64,000 nucleotides of DNA from an uncultured Rikenellaceae bacterium (GCA_946486375.1 CAMLTW010000003.1:56668-120667), one strand, 5' to 3'. Positions 9,279 to 18,171 are shown, numbered from the stretch's first letter. The notes: generated by a model from the sequence alone, not told the origin. Numbers and translations are program-made.

Positions 9279-9427
9279 TGCATGAAAACTGAAAAAAAAA
9301 AAAAAGTTTTTTAGGTTTTGTTAAACCATGACGAAAAAGAAAGCATAATATTGTTTATTATTTATAATTTTTTTCGTTTTCTTTGTATCTCCGAAACGAA
9401 ACGGAATAAATCAATCTTTCACTATAC

Positions 9428-10330
9428 ATGGAATCACGCAAAAAATACCGGGGAGTGGTCGTGCCGATGGTCACCCCCGTGACCGAAGCGGGAAAAGCGG
9501 ATTTGGACGCCGTGGAGAGAATCGTGGAATTTTTCGCCTCCGCCGGGGTTTCGCCCCTGCTGATGGGCACCACGGGCGAAGGGAATTCCGTGCCGCGGGA
9601 AGAGGCGGCGCGTCTGGTGGCCCGGACGGCCCGGACGGCTGTCGGACGGATCACCGTGTATGCGGGACTGAACGGTTGCTGTACGCAGGAACACATCGAA
9701 AGCGCCCGTCTGTACCGTAAGCTGGGTGCCGATGTGATCGTGGCGACTTTGCCCGCTTATTATGCCCTCACCCCGGAACAGATGTACGGGTATTACGAAC
9801 GGCTGGCGAACGGCATCGACGCTCCGCTGATGCTTTACAACATCAAAGCCACTACGCACATGTCGATTCCGGTGGAAGTCGTCCGGGCCTTGAGCGGGCA
9901 TCCGAATATCGTCGGGCTGAAGGATTCCGAGCGGGATTTGGATCGGATGAAAGCATGCCTGGCGATTTCGAAAGGAAACGACGGGTTCGCTTACTTTTGC
10001 GGCTGGGCGGCTCAGTCGGCTTTCAGCCTCGCGCACGGCGCGGACGGAATCGTGCCCAGCACGGGAAACATCGTTCCGGAAATGTTCGGCCGGTTGTACG
10101 AGGCAGCCGTGTCCGGGGACGTCGCGGAGGCCGAACGGCTTCAGCGGGAAACCGACGCCATCGCCAAAATCTATCAGGAAGGGCGAACGCTGGGCCAGTC
10201 GCTGGCCGCCCTCAAAGCGATGATGCATGTAAAGGGGCTGTGCGAGCCGTGGATGCTTTCGCCGCTGACCCGACTGGAGGCCGAGGAGGAACGGGAAGTA
10301 GAACGCCGGACGCGGGAAATGCTGCCCTGA
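9428..10330 (+). CDS. Dihydrodipicolinate synthase/N-acetylneuraminate lyase family aldolase
   Basis: A 300-residue class I pyruvate aldolase. It carries GTTGEG at residues 48-53, a YN catalytic tyrosine at 137 and the Schiff-base lysine K165 in GLKDS. The Lys context (GLKDS) is closer to keto-acid aldolases than to DapA or NanA proper, and biosynthetic lysine genes (dapB, dapD) lie elsewhere in the window. It probably cleaves or forms a 2-keto-3-deoxy acid, giving pyruvate plus an aldehyde. A sodium:solute symporter follows after 44 nt, and kinase and dehydrogenase genes of acid-sugar breakdown come next. An alternative is a sialic-acid lyase, because lyase-symporter pairs also occur for sialic acid. 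Exact substrate not assigned. Confidence 0.88.
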   Translation: MESRKKYRGVVVPMVTPVTEAGKADLDAVERIVEFFASAGVSPLLMGTTGEGNSVPREEAARLVARTARTAVGRITVYAGLNGCCTQEHIESARLYRKLGADVIVATLPAYYALTPEQMYGYYERLANGIDAPLMLYNIKATTHMSIPVEVVRALSGHPNIVGLKDSERDLDRMKACLAISKGNDGFAYFCGWAAQSAFSLAHGADGIVPSTGNIVPEMFGRLYEAAVSGDVAEAERLQRETDAIAKIYQEGRTLGQSLAALKAMMHVKGLCEPWMLSPLTRLEAEEEREVERRTREMLP

Positions 10331-10374
10331 TTCGAAAAACGATAACCTGAAAACCCAATAACAAACCGAAACGC

Positions 10375-12030
10375 ATGAACCAACCGTTGATTCACTGGAT
10401 CGATTACGTGATCGTCATCCTTTCCGTCGTGCTGGCGGTAGGGCTGGGGCTTTACTTCGCCCGCCGTCAGAAAAGCACGGACACCTATTTCGCCGGAGGG
10501 AGAAACATTCCCGCCTGGGCGATCGGAATGTCCATTTTCGCCACGCTGATCAGCAGCGTGACCTTTCTCGCCTATCCGGGGGCGGCCTACGCTTCCAACT
10601 GGATTCTGCTGGTACAGGGGCTGATGGTACCCATCGTGCTCGTGGCGATGATCGGCATCGTCGTACCCCTTTACCGCCGGGTCATCAAGCTCAGTACCTA
10701 TGAATATTTCGAGCGGCGATTCGGATTCTTCGCCCGCGTTTACGGGTCGCTGGCTTTCGTGCTGGGACACTTTTCCAAGATGGGAACGGTGTTTTTCCTG
10801 GTGAGCCTCGCCATGTCGGCTTTCATGGGGATAGACATCTATACGATCATCATCGTGCTCGGGGTGGCCATTACGCTGCTCACTTTGCTGGGGGGGATCG
10901 AAGCGGTCATCTGGATGGACGTGATCCAGGGATTCATGCTGATCATAGGGGGCGTCGTCTGCGTGGGGATGCTCCTGTTCATGCCCGAAGGAGGGCCTTC
11001 CAACGTATTTACCATAGCGCGGGAATACGGGAAGATCAGTTTCGGCCCTTACGACTGGGATCTGACCCAGCTCACGTTCCTGGTGATGGCGCTGAACGGG
11101 ATTTTCTACGCCATTCAGAAATACGGAACCGATCAGACCATCGTGCAGCGTTACCTGACCGCCAAGACGGACAAGGGCGCCAAGCGGGCCGCCTACATCG
11201 GCGTGTTCATGAGCGTGCCGGTTTGGACGCTGTTCATGTTCATCGGTACCGGGCTTTTCGTCTTTTACCACCTGCACGGCGGACTGCCGGAAGGGATCAA
11301 GGCCGATGCCGTTTTCCCCCATTTCATCGCCACCCAGATTCCGGTGGGCGTGACCGGGCTGATTATCGCGGCGCTGGCGGCCGGGGCGATTTCGAGCCTC
11401 GATTCCGACATGAACTGTCTGGCCGCCATCGGAGTGCAGGATTACTATGTACGGTTCAAACCCAAGAGCACCGATAAGCAGAGACTGCGCGTGGGACGGT
11501 GGGTTGTGGCCGGTTCCGGCGTGGGTTCCATCGGTGTGGCTTTGCTGTATGCCTATTGGGGCGGCGAGGGTGTGCTGGGAGCCGTGTTCGGACTCTATGC
11601 CATTTTCTCCGCCGGGATCGTCGGGCTGTTTCTGCTGGGGCTGCTGAGTCGGCGGGCTAACAAGCAGGGACTGTACGTGGGAATTGCGGCGGCGGTGCTG
11701 TTTACGGGCTACGCCCTGCTCACTTCCACCAAATTCGATTTCGGCGGAGGCGAGAAAAAGCTGTTGCTGGATCTGGGATCGTGGAATTTCACCCATCATA
11801 AATACATGCTGGGAGTTTACAGCCACATCGTGCTGTTCGTCGTGGGATACTTCGCCAGCTTCCTGTTCAAGAGCGAGCCGGCCGATCCGGAACTGACGAT
11901 TTACGGTTACCTCAGCCGGCGGAAAAGGGAAAAGCTGGAAGAACTGGCCGAAGAGGTGGTGGCTGCTCCCGTCCGGGAAGCGGTTTCGGGCGGAATGCCG
12001 GAACAGCCTTCGAGCCGGGAAAGGGAATAA
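10375..12030 (+). CDS. Sodium:solute symporter (SSS family)
   Basis: A 551-residue inner-membrane transporter with about 13-14 hydrophobic segments. SSS hallmarks are visible: the early LISSVTFLAYPGAAY region near residue 60, YGTDQTIVQRYL near residue 250, and AGAISSLDSDMNCLA near residue 340, which carries the small polar residues of the sodium site. A charged, proline-containing cytoplasmic tail ends the protein. It follows the aldolase by 44 nt and is followed by a terminator, so aldolase and transporter form one transcription unit. Substrate unknown; a sugar acid or sialic-acid-like compound would fit the neighbours. Confidence 0.92.
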   Translation: MNQPLIHWIDYVIVILSVVLAVGLGLYFARRQKSTDTYFAGGRNIPAWAIGMSIFATLISSVTFLAYPGAAYASNWILLVQGLMVPIVLVAMIGIVVPLYRRVIKLSTYEYFERRFGFFARVYGSLAFVLGHFSKMGTVFFLVSLAMSAFMGIDIYTIIIVLGVAITLLTLLGGIEAVIWMDVIQGFMLIIGGVVCVGMLLFMPEGGPSNVFTIAREYGKISFGPYDWDLTQLTFLVMALNGIFYAIQKYGTDQTIVQRYLTAKTDKGAKRAAYIGVFMSVPVWTLFMFIGTGLFVFYHLHGGLPEGIKADAVFPHFIATQIPVGVTGLIIAALAAGAISSLDSDMNCLAAIGVQDYYVRFKPKSTDKQRLRVGRWVVAGSGVGSIGVALLYAYWGGEGVLGAVFGLYAIFSAGIVGLFLLGLLSRRANKQGLYVGIAAAVLFTGYALLTSTKFDFGGGEKKLLLDLGSWNFTHHKYMLGVYSHIVLFVVGYFASFLFKSEPADPELTIYGYLSRRKREKLEELAEEVVAAPVREAVSGGMPEQPSSRERE

Positions 12031-12040
12031 AGGAAAGCGG

Positions 12041-12075
12041 AGCCGGACGGTAAAAGTCCGGCTTTCGTTTTTCTG
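12041..12075 (+). terminator. Terminator after the symporter gene
   Basis: AGCCGGAC (12041-12048), loop GGTAAAA, GTCCGGCT (12056-12063), then TTCGTTTTT. An intrinsic terminator just after the symporter stop. It separates aldolase-symporter from the dehydrogenase-pdxA-kinase genes. Confidence 0.85.
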
Positions 12076-12169
12076 AACGGGTCCGGACGAACCTGCGTGC
12101 TTTCCGGAACCGGTGTATACAGACGGCCTTTGTCTTATAAAACGGAGGTGCGATTCGGAAAAATTGATG

Positions 12170-12177
12170 TATATTCG
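12170..12177 (+). promoter_or_regulatory. Probable -7 element for the adh-pdxA-kinase operon
   Basis: TATATTCG matches TAnnTTTG at seven of eight positions and lies 22 nt before the ATG at 12200. It sits after a terminator, where a fresh promoter is expected. No clear -33 TTTG. Confidence 0.4.
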
Positions 12178-12199
12178 TCCTTGAAAAAGTGAAGGAAAA

Positions 12200-13345
12200 A
12201 TGAAAAGCGTAACCCTTTTGCAGCCGCAGAAAGTCGTTTTCGGAACCGGTTGCACTTCGCAGTTCTGCGAGGATTATCTGAAGCTCGGATTTAAGAAACT
12301 GTTCGTCCTGACAGCGCCTCCCATCTTACCGCTGATTCGTCCGATGACTGAAAAACTGGAAATGGAAGGTGTGGAGATCCGGATTTACGACCGGATACTG
12401 CAGGAACCTACCGTTACGGATTTCAATCGCGTCCTGGAAACCGCCCGTGAATTCGGAGCCGACAGCGTGGTCGGAGTGGGCGGAGGGAGCGTGCTGGATA
12501 CGGCCAAGCTGATCGCCGCCCTGCTGAACAGCGACCAGACGCCGGAGGAGATTTTCGGAATCGGCAAACTCCGTGGCCGGGGCCGCTGGTTCGCCTGCCT
12601 GCCCACGACGGCGGGAACGGGAAGCGAGGTTTCCCCCAACTCCATTTTGCTGGACGAGAAGGATAAGTTGAAAAAAGGAATCGTAAGTCCTTATTTGCTG
12701 GCGGACTGCGCCTACATCGATCCGGAGCTGACGGTTACGGTTCCGGCGAAAATCACGGCGGAGACCGGGATGGATGCGCTGACCCATTGCATCGAAGCTT
12801 ATACCAACAAATTCGCACACCCGGCAGTGGACGTATATGCGCTGGAGGGAATCCGGCTGATCGCGGCCCATCTGTTGCGGGCGGTGAAGGACGGAAAGGA
12901 CGTGGAAGCGCGGGAAGCGCTGGCGCTCGGCAGCTATTACGGCGGCCTTTGCCTCGGCCCGGTCAATACGGCGGCGGTTCATGCGCTGTCTTATCCGCTG
13001 GGAGGCGAGTTCCACATTTCCCACGGGCTTTCCAATGCCATCCTCCTGCCTTCGGTGATGGAGTACAATTTGGAAGCCGACCCGGTGAAATACGCGAAAG
13101 TGGCCTTGGCCTGCGGCGCTGAAGCGGGCGTCGACGATCTGGAAACGGCCCGTCGGGGCGTGGAACTGATCCGCCGGCTTTCCCGGGATTGCGGCATTCC
13201 GGCCACCCTGACGGAAATCGGGATTCCCCGCGACGCCGTGGACGGCATGGCGGATGCGGCGATGGAAGTGACCCGGCTGCTGAAGAACAATCCGCGGGAA
13301 GTGACCCGGGAGGCGGCGCGGAAAATCTACGCATCCCTGTACTGA
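12200..13345 (+). CDS. Iron-containing alcohol dehydrogenase
   Basis: A 381-residue group III metal-dependent alcohol dehydrogenase. The nucleotide-binding GGGSVLDTAK lies at residues 94-103. The metal ligands are D192 and H196 in MDALTHCIEA, H261 in HALSYPLGG and H275 in HISHGLSNA. Such enzymes interconvert alcohols or hydroxy acids with aldehydes or ketones using NAD(P). The gene leads an operon with a PdxA2-like dehydrogenase and a DUF1537 kinase. It is probably the first redox step on the sugar acid, or it disposes of the aldehyde released by the upstream aldolase. Family firm, substrate unassigned. Confidence 0.92.
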   Translation: MKSVTLLQPQKVVFGTGCTSQFCEDYLKLGFKKLFVLTAPPILPLIRPMTEKLEMEGVEIRIYDRILQEPTVTDFNRVLETAREFGADSVVGVGGGSVLDTAKLIAALLNSDQTPEEIFGIGKLRGRGRWFACLPTTAGTGSEVSPNSILLDEKDKLKKGIVSPYLLADCAYIDPELTVTVPAKITAETGMDALTHCIEAYTNKFAHPAVDVYALEGIRLIAAHLLRAVKDGKDVEAREALALGSYYGGLCLGPVNTAAVHALSYPLGGEFHISHGLSNAILLPSVMEYNLEADPVKYAKVALACGAEAGVDDLETARRGVELIRRLSRDCGIPATLTEIGIPRDAVDGMADAAMEVTRLLKNNPREVTREAARKIYASLY

Positions 13346-13395
13346 GAGATGCCGGAGATGCACACATGTGTTTGGAAAATAAAAGAAAGGAAAAT

Positions 13396-14436
13396 ATGTT
13401 GCCGATTTTAGCGATTACGATGGGCGATCCGGCGGGGATCGGGCCTGAAATCATCGTAAAAGCCTTGCAGGACAAGGAAGTGTATGCCAAGTGCCGTCCG
13501 TTGGTAACGGGAGACGCCGCCGTGATGGAACGGGCGGTGCGGCTGTTGGGGGTTCCCATGCGGGTACGTGCCGTCGAGGACGTATCCGAGGCGAAATTCG
13601 AGTACGGGTCTATTGACGTATATGATCTGCACAATGTGGATATGAATCGGATCGAGTTCGGAAGAGTGTCCGCCGAGGCCGGAAATGCCGCTTTCGAGGC
13701 GATCCATACGGCGATCGACCTGGCGATGAAGGGCGAGGTGGACGGAACGGTGACGGCGCCCATCAACAAGGAGGCGTTGAACCTGGCCGGACACCATTTT
13801 TCAGGACACACCGAAATTTATGCTCATTTCACCGGTACGAAAAAATACGCCATGCTGCTGGCGGACGAGAACCTGCGGGTGATCCATGTGACTACGCATG
13901 TGCCGCTTCGGGAGGCATGCGATCTGGTCAAGAAAGACCGGATCATGGCCGTCGTGCAGTTGCTGGACGATGCCTGCCGCCAGTTCGGCGTGGAAAATCC
14001 GCGGATCGGGGTAGCCGGGCTGAATCCCCATTCCAGCGACGGAGGGCTGTTCGGCTGGGAGGAAGAGCGGGAAATCATACCGGCTGTTCGGGAGTTGAAG
14101 GAAAAAGGGTTCAACGTGGAAGGGCCGGTACCGCCCGATACGCTGTTTTCCAAAGCCAAGGGGGGACAGTACGACGGTTGCGTGGCCATGTACCACGATC
14201 AGGGACACATTCCTTTCAAGGTCGTGGGTTTCAACTGGAACAACGAAACGAAAAAGATGGAGAGCGTCAAGGGAGTGAACATTACGCTCGGATTGCCGAT
14301 CATCCGGGTTTCGGTGGATCACGGGACGGCTTTCGACGTGGCGGGGAAGGGGATCGCCAGTCCCGACGCCATGCTTCTTTCCATCGACTATGCCGCCCGG
14401 ATGGCCGAAAACCGGAAGAAAGGCGCAGGGCGGTAG
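13396..14436 (+). CDS. PdxA-family 4-phosphate dehydrogenase, probably catabolic PdxA2 type
   Basis: A 346-residue protein of the 4-hydroxythreonine-4-phosphate dehydrogenase family. Visible motifs are ITMGDPAGIGPEI at the N-terminus, the metal-site histidines in HHFSGHTE, THVPLREA, MYHDQGHIPFKV and SVDHGTAFDVAG. The usual NPHAGE loop reads NPHSSDGG here. The ATG at 13396 is chosen because MLPILAITMGDP is the family N-terminus. Immediate linkage to a DUF1537 kinase is the hallmark of PdxA2 enzymes, which oxidise and decarboxylate D-threonate-4-phosphate or an isomer to dihydroxyacetone phosphate. Vitamin B6 synthesis (true PdxA) is the alternative and is less supported by context. Confidence 0.88.
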   Translation: MLPILAITMGDPAGIGPEIIVKALQDKEVYAKCRPLVTGDAAVMERAVRLLGVPMRVRAVEDVSEAKFEYGSIDVYDLHNVDMNRIEFGRVSAEAGNAAFEAIHTAIDLAMKGEVDGTVTAPINKEALNLAGHHFSGHTEIYAHFTGTKKYAMLLADENLRVIHVTTHVPLREACDLVKKDRIMAVVQLLDDACRQFGVENPRIGVAGLNPHSSDGGLFGWEEEREIIPAVRELKEKGFNVEGPVPPDTLFSKAKGGQYDGCVAMYHDQGHIPFKVVGFNWNNETKKMESVKGVNITLGLPIIRVSVDHGTAFDVAGKGIASPDAMLLSIDYAARMAENRKKGAGR

Positions 14437-14463
14437 CCGCCGTTTTTCCGATCGGGAAATGAT

Positions 14464-15684
14464 ATGTTCGAAGGAGTGAATTCACGGGAACGGATCGCCG
14501 TCATAGCGGACGACATTACGGGTGCGGCGGAAATGGCGGGCATCGGGCTTCGGTTCGGGTTGCCCGTTTCGCTAATCGTCCGATGGCCGCAGGGGGATGG
14601 GACGGAAGCGGAAAGGGACGAAGTCGGGGAAACCGGGCTGACGGTCATAGCAACCGATACCCGGTCGATGGCCGAAGCGGATGCGGTCGTTCTGACCCGG
14701 AAGATCGCCCGGCGATTAAAGGATGCCGGCGTCCGGAAAGTGTTCAAAAAGACCGATTCCGTGCTGAGGGGGCATGTGGCGGCCGAGTTGAAGGCCTTGA
14801 TGGACGCATGCGGGATGGAAAGGGCGATGTATCTGCCTCAAAATCCTTCGCGGCAGCGGGTTATTCGGGAGGGGATTTATCGGGTGGACGGAAAACCCCT
14901 TCATGATACCGGCTTTCGGGACGATCCCGAATACCCTGCCCGTACGTCCGTCGTCCGGGATATGCTGGGCGGAAACGTTTCCGTAGTCGATCTTTCGTCG
15001 CCGTGGCCCGCTACCGGGATGCTGGTCGGAAATGCCGTGACAGGGGCTGAAATGACGAGTTATGCCCAGCGATTGAAAAAAGGGCGGAGCGAGGGCAGAG
15101 AATGGCTCCCTGCCGGAGCCGCGGATTTTTTTACGGCATGGCTTACCGCCGAAGGGTACGGCCGGCCGGATGGTCCGGAAACGGAATTTGCCGGACTGGG
15201 CGGAAGACGTGCGCTGATTGTTTGCGGAAGCACGGTCGATCACGGGATCGGGGATTTCGACTATGTGAAAAGGCACGGCATCCCGGTCTGCCGGATGCCG
15301 GAAGCGCTTTTTCTCGGTTCCGGGGAAACGGAGCCGGGATTGTCGGATTGGTGTCGGGAGCTGAAGTCGCTTTACGAAAAGGCCGGGGCATTGATTCTGA
15401 CGGTGGGCTACCCTTCGCAGGGAGGAAAGCCTTTTGCGGAACGCCTTCGTCGGACGACGGCCGAAGCAGCGGCGCGTCTGATCGCTTTCCGGCGTCCGGA
15501 AGAACTGGTGATCGAAGGCGGAGCCACGGCTTTCGCACTGATGGAACGCCTCGGGTGGGATCGGTTCCGGATCACCGACCAGCTGGTTCCGGGCGTCGTG
15601 CGGATGATTCCGGCCGGAGAACCCCGCATGCACGTGACCATCAAACCGGGAAGTTATCCGTGGGGCGACCGCCTGTTTCGCTGA
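14464..15684 (+). CDS. Four-carbon acid sugar kinase family protein (DUF1537)
   Basis: A 406-residue kinase with the N-terminal ADDITGAAEMAG motif (residues about 13-24), the family signature KKTDSVLRGH near residue 95, and a C-terminal nucleotide-binding domain ending KPGSYPWGDRLF. DUF1537 proteins phosphorylate tetronates (D-threonate, erythronates) at O4 to feed PdxA2-type or aldolase steps. The C-terminal motif usually written GG-D/E-TA is GGATA here (near residue 350), so an acidic residue is missing; this may reflect a divergent substrate. It starts 27 nt after pdxA and ends the operon. Exact substrate (D-threonate versus other) cannot be read from sequence. Confidence 0.9.
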   Translation: MFEGVNSRERIAVIADDITGAAEMAGIGLRFGLPVSLIVRWPQGDGTEAERDEVGETGLTVIATDTRSMAEADAVVLTRKIARRLKDAGVRKVFKKTDSVLRGHVAAELKALMDACGMERAMYLPQNPSRQRVIREGIYRVDGKPLHDTGFRDDPEYPARTSVVRDMLGGNVSVVDLSSPWPATGMLVGNAVTGAEMTSYAQRLKKGRSEGREWLPAGAADFFTAWLTAEGYGRPDGPETEFAGLGGRRALIVCGSTVDHGIGDFDYVKRHGIPVCRMPEALFLGSGETEPGLSDWCRELKSLYEKAGALILTVGYPSQGGKPFAERLRRTTAEAAARLIAFRRPEELVIEGGATAFALMERLGWDRFRITDQLVPGVVRMIPAGEPRMHVTIKPGSYPWGDRLFR

Positions 15685-15725
15685 CCCCGGAAAAACGGTT
15701 TCGCTTCGTTCACAGGAAGAAACAA

Positions 15726-15754
15726 AAAAGCGACGGTTTTATCCGCCGCTTTTC
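15726..15754. terminator. Bidirectional terminator between convergent kinase and dehydrogenase genes
   Basis: AAAAGCGACGG (15726-15736) pairs with CCGCCGCTTTT (15743-15753) apart from one internal mismatch. A-rich on one side and T-rich on the other, so it can stop transcription from both strands. Confidence 0.75.
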
Positions 15755-15799
15755 GTTTGCAATTCTCGGAGCAAATCCCTTGCCGCCCCGAAAAACCGC

Positions 15800-16984
15800 T
15801 TATCGGTAGGAATCGCGGTAAATCTTCAGCACGTCTTCGTCGCTCATCGGCACCGGATCCAGCGTAAACAGACCTCCCATCGTGTGACGGGCGTTTTCGA
15901 CCAGTTTCGGCAGGTCTTCCTCCCGGATGCCGTAGTCCGACATTTTCAGCTCGTCCACTCCGCATGCCTTTTGCAGTTTGCGCAAAGCCTCCACGAAGGC
16001 ATAGGGCCGCTTTTCTTCCGGCAAAGCCGCCGTGTCCGCTCCCATCGCCTCGGCCATTTTCGTCATCCGTTCCGGCGCTTTTTCCGCCCAGTACGTATAG
16101 TAGGCCAGGGAGATCATAATGAGTCCCGCACCGTGCGGCAACTGCGGAAAGAAGGCGCTCATGGCATGTTCCATCGAATGTTCGGAGATGCAGCTCGAAA
16201 CGGATTCCACCATGCCCGAAAGCGTATTCGCCAGCGCCACCTGCGTCCGCGCTTCCAGGTTTTCGCCGTTTTCGACCGCCTCGGGCAGATATCTGCCGAT
16301 CAGTTCGATGCTTTTGAGTGCATAGAGGTCGCTGATCGGGGTGGCGATGTTGGCCAGATAACCTTCCGTGGAATGGAACAGGGCGTCGAAACCCTGGTAG
16401 GCCGTCAGTTTCGGCGGTACGGTCAGCATCAGTTCCGGATCGACGACGGACAGGGTGGGGAAGGTAGCACTGCAACCGAACCCGATTTTCTCGTTTTTCT
16501 CTTCGTGGGTGATGACCGTCCACGGATCGGCTTCCGTACCGGTACCGGCGGTGGTAGTGATCGCGACGATCGGCAGCACGCCGCCTTCGATGGGCTTTCC
16601 CTGCCCACTTCCGCCATGAATGTAGTCCCAATAGTCTCCCGGATTCTTCGCCATGATCGCCACGCTTTTGGCCGTGTCGATCGGACTGCCGCCGCCCAGA
16701 CCGATGACGAAATCGCATCCTTCCTTCCGGCAGATTCCCGCCGCTTCCATGACGTGTTTCCGGATGGGGTTCGGAAGCACCTTGTCGAAAACCACCGCTT
16801 CCGTTCCGCCGTTTTCCTTCAGCAGGGCGATCACCCGGTCGAGGTAGCCGTATTTTTTGACGGAAGTTCCCCCGGTGGTGACGATCAGGGCCTTTTTCCC
16901 AGGCAGGGAAATCTTGTCCAGTTTGTTCAGCGATCCCGCTCCGAAGAGGATTCGGGTCGGGATGTAATAATCGAAATTCAGCAT
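15800..16984 (-). CDS. Iron-containing alcohol dehydrogenase (butanol dehydrogenase/YqhD-like)
   Basis: A 394-residue metal-dependent alcohol dehydrogenase. The start at 16984 gives the family N-terminus MLNFDYYIPTRILFGAGSL, which is typical of the BDH/YqhD branch. Nucleotide binding is at GGGSPIDTAKS (near residue 95), and metal ligands lie in FHSTEGYL, EHSMEHAM and LPHGAGL. It probably reduces aldehydes with NADPH. It is convergent with the acid-sugar operon and preceded by another gene's terminator, so it is monocistronic. It differs clearly from the alcohol dehydrogenase at 12200-13345. A role in detoxifying aldehydes from the neighbouring aldolase is conceivable. Confidence 0.92.
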   Translation of the reverse strand: MLNFDYYIPTRILFGAGSLNKLDKISLPGKKALIVTTGGTSVKKYGYLDRVIALLKENGGTEAVVFDKVLPNPIRKHVMEAAGICRKEGCDFVIGLGGGSPIDTAKSVAIMAKNPGDYWDYIHGGSGQGKPIEGGVLPIVAITTTAGTGTEADPWTVITHEEKNEKIGFGCSATFPTLSVVDPELMLTVPPKLTAYQGFDALFHSTEGYLANIATPISDLYALKSIELIGRYLPEAVENGENLEARTQVALANTLSGMVESVSSCISEHSMEHAMSAFFPQLPHGAGLIMISLAYYTYWAEKAPERMTKMAEAMGADTAALPEEKRPYAFVEALRKLQKACGVDELKMSDYGIREEDLPKLVENARHTMGGLFTLDPVPMSDEDVLKIYRDSYR

Positions 16985-17012
16985 ATCGGTTGTGTTTTGG
17001 TTGAAATCCCAT

Positions 17013-17043
17013 AAAAAAACAGGAAACCCTCCGGGCATCCTGT
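17013..17043 (-). terminator. Terminator after the M23/LysM gene
   Basis: On the minus strand ACAGGA-TG-CCC-GGA-GGG-TT-TCCTGT is followed by seven T. It is the end of the ruvX to M23/LysM operon. Confidence 0.85.
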
Positions 17044-17097
17044 CCCCTGTATACGATGTTCAGGGATGCACCGCCCCTGCCGAACCATAAGTGTAGC

Positions 17098-18171
17098 CTA
17101 TTTCACCCGCAGCCGTTTCCCCAGTCCCAGAATGGTGGAACGGCTGATGTTGTTCAGTCGGCAGATCTGATCGATGGTCACCCCGTACCGCCGGGAAATC
17201 GTGCCGAGCATGTCCCCGCTTTTCACCGTATGGTAAACGGCTTGCTGCGCCTCCCGCTTCGCGCGTTCCTGTGCTTCCTTTCGGGCTGTTTCCCGTTGTG
17301 CCAGCTGCACTTTAGCCGTGGAATCGCCCATCTCGGCCAACAACTGCAAATCCGAATCCAGCAGGTCGAAATCGTCCTCGTCTTCGAGCAGCAGCTCGGA
17401 AGCGCGGGAGTGGATGTTGAAAAACGATTTCTGCAGGGCGAACGTTTCCCCTTTCAAAACTCCCGTCTGAAAGTCGATCAGAAACTCCGGATCGAAGGTC
17501 TGGTCCGCATACCGGCATTCGAAATGAAGGTGAGGCCCCGTGCTCCGTCCCGTGCTTCCGCCGAAACCGATCACCTGCCCGGCCTTCACATACTCATTTT
17601 CATCCACGTTCCGCCGCGAAAGGTGCGCATACCAGGTTTCCAGCCCGTTCTTGTGCCGCACGATCACCAGGTTTCCATAGCCTCCCAGGTTGAACTTGGA
17701 GTACCGCACCTTGCCGTCGAAAGCCGCATAGATCGGTTCTCCCGTCGTCAGCGCCACATCGACTCCGTTGTGATTCCGTCTTCTCCGGACGCCGTATTTG
17801 GAACGCACCATTCCCTTGTGAGGATAATGAAACTCTCCCGCGTCGTTGACCAGGCTGAGCTGTATGGTGGAGGGAAGGTCTTTCAGTTCGATGTCCTTGT
17901 AGGCGAAAATCTGCGTCGTGTCCCAATGGTTGGCATACACCGGCAGTTCATTGTACCGCGACATGATGGGGCGGTAGTAGCTCCACGTGTTATTGGTGTA
18001 GATGACGATCTTGGTATCCGGATCGCTGGTGTCGATGGTATCCACCGGAATCCGCGGCAGATCTTCGATTTTCGGCGGGGCGTAGCTGGTACGCCTTCTT
18101 TGTCCGTCGGCCGTTGCCGCCATCAGCAGGCAACATACCGCTACCAAAACGCTTTTGCTGTGAAGTTTCAT
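17098..18171 (-). CDS. Secreted M23 (lysostaphin-like) peptidase with LysM domain
   Basis: A 357-residue cell-envelope protein with a signal peptide (hydrophobic core VLVAVCCLLMAA, cleavage near ADG). The M23 peptidase domain is central: HNGVD supplies the first zinc ligands and GPHLHFE the HxH motif. A short coiled, Lys/Arg/Glu-rich linker precedes one LysM domain at the C-terminus (YHTVKSGDMLGTISRRYGV), which binds peptidoglycan. All main ligands are present, so it may cut peptidoglycan cross-links, although many such proteins are regulators. The start at 18171 is preferred over one at 18240, which would lack a signal peptide and overlap the upstream DUF3109 gene. It ends the ruvX operon. 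Confidence 0.92.
   Translation of the reverse strand: MKLHSKSVLVAVCCLLMAATADGQRRRTSYAPPKIEDLPRIPVDTIDTSDPDTKIVIYTNNTWSYYRPIMSRYNELPVYANHWDTTQIFAYKDIELKDLPSTIQLSLVNDAGEFHYPHKGMVRSKYGVRRRRNHNGVDVALTTGEPIYAAFDGKVRYSKFNLGGYGNLVIVRHKNGLETWYAHLSRRNVDENEYVKAGQVIGFGGSTGRSTGPHLHFECRYADQTFDPEFLIDFQTGVLKGETFALQKSFFNIHSRASELLLEDEDDFDLLDSDLQLLAEMGDSTAKVQLAQRETARKEAQERAKREAQQAVYHTVKSGDMLGTISRRYGVTIDQICRLNNISRSTILGLGKRLRVK

Noticed and set aside
9428..10330. Assignment as biosynthetic DapA
   Set aside because: The Lys motif GLKDS and the transporter/kinase neighbours point to a catabolic keto-acid aldolase, and lysine genes are elsewhere.
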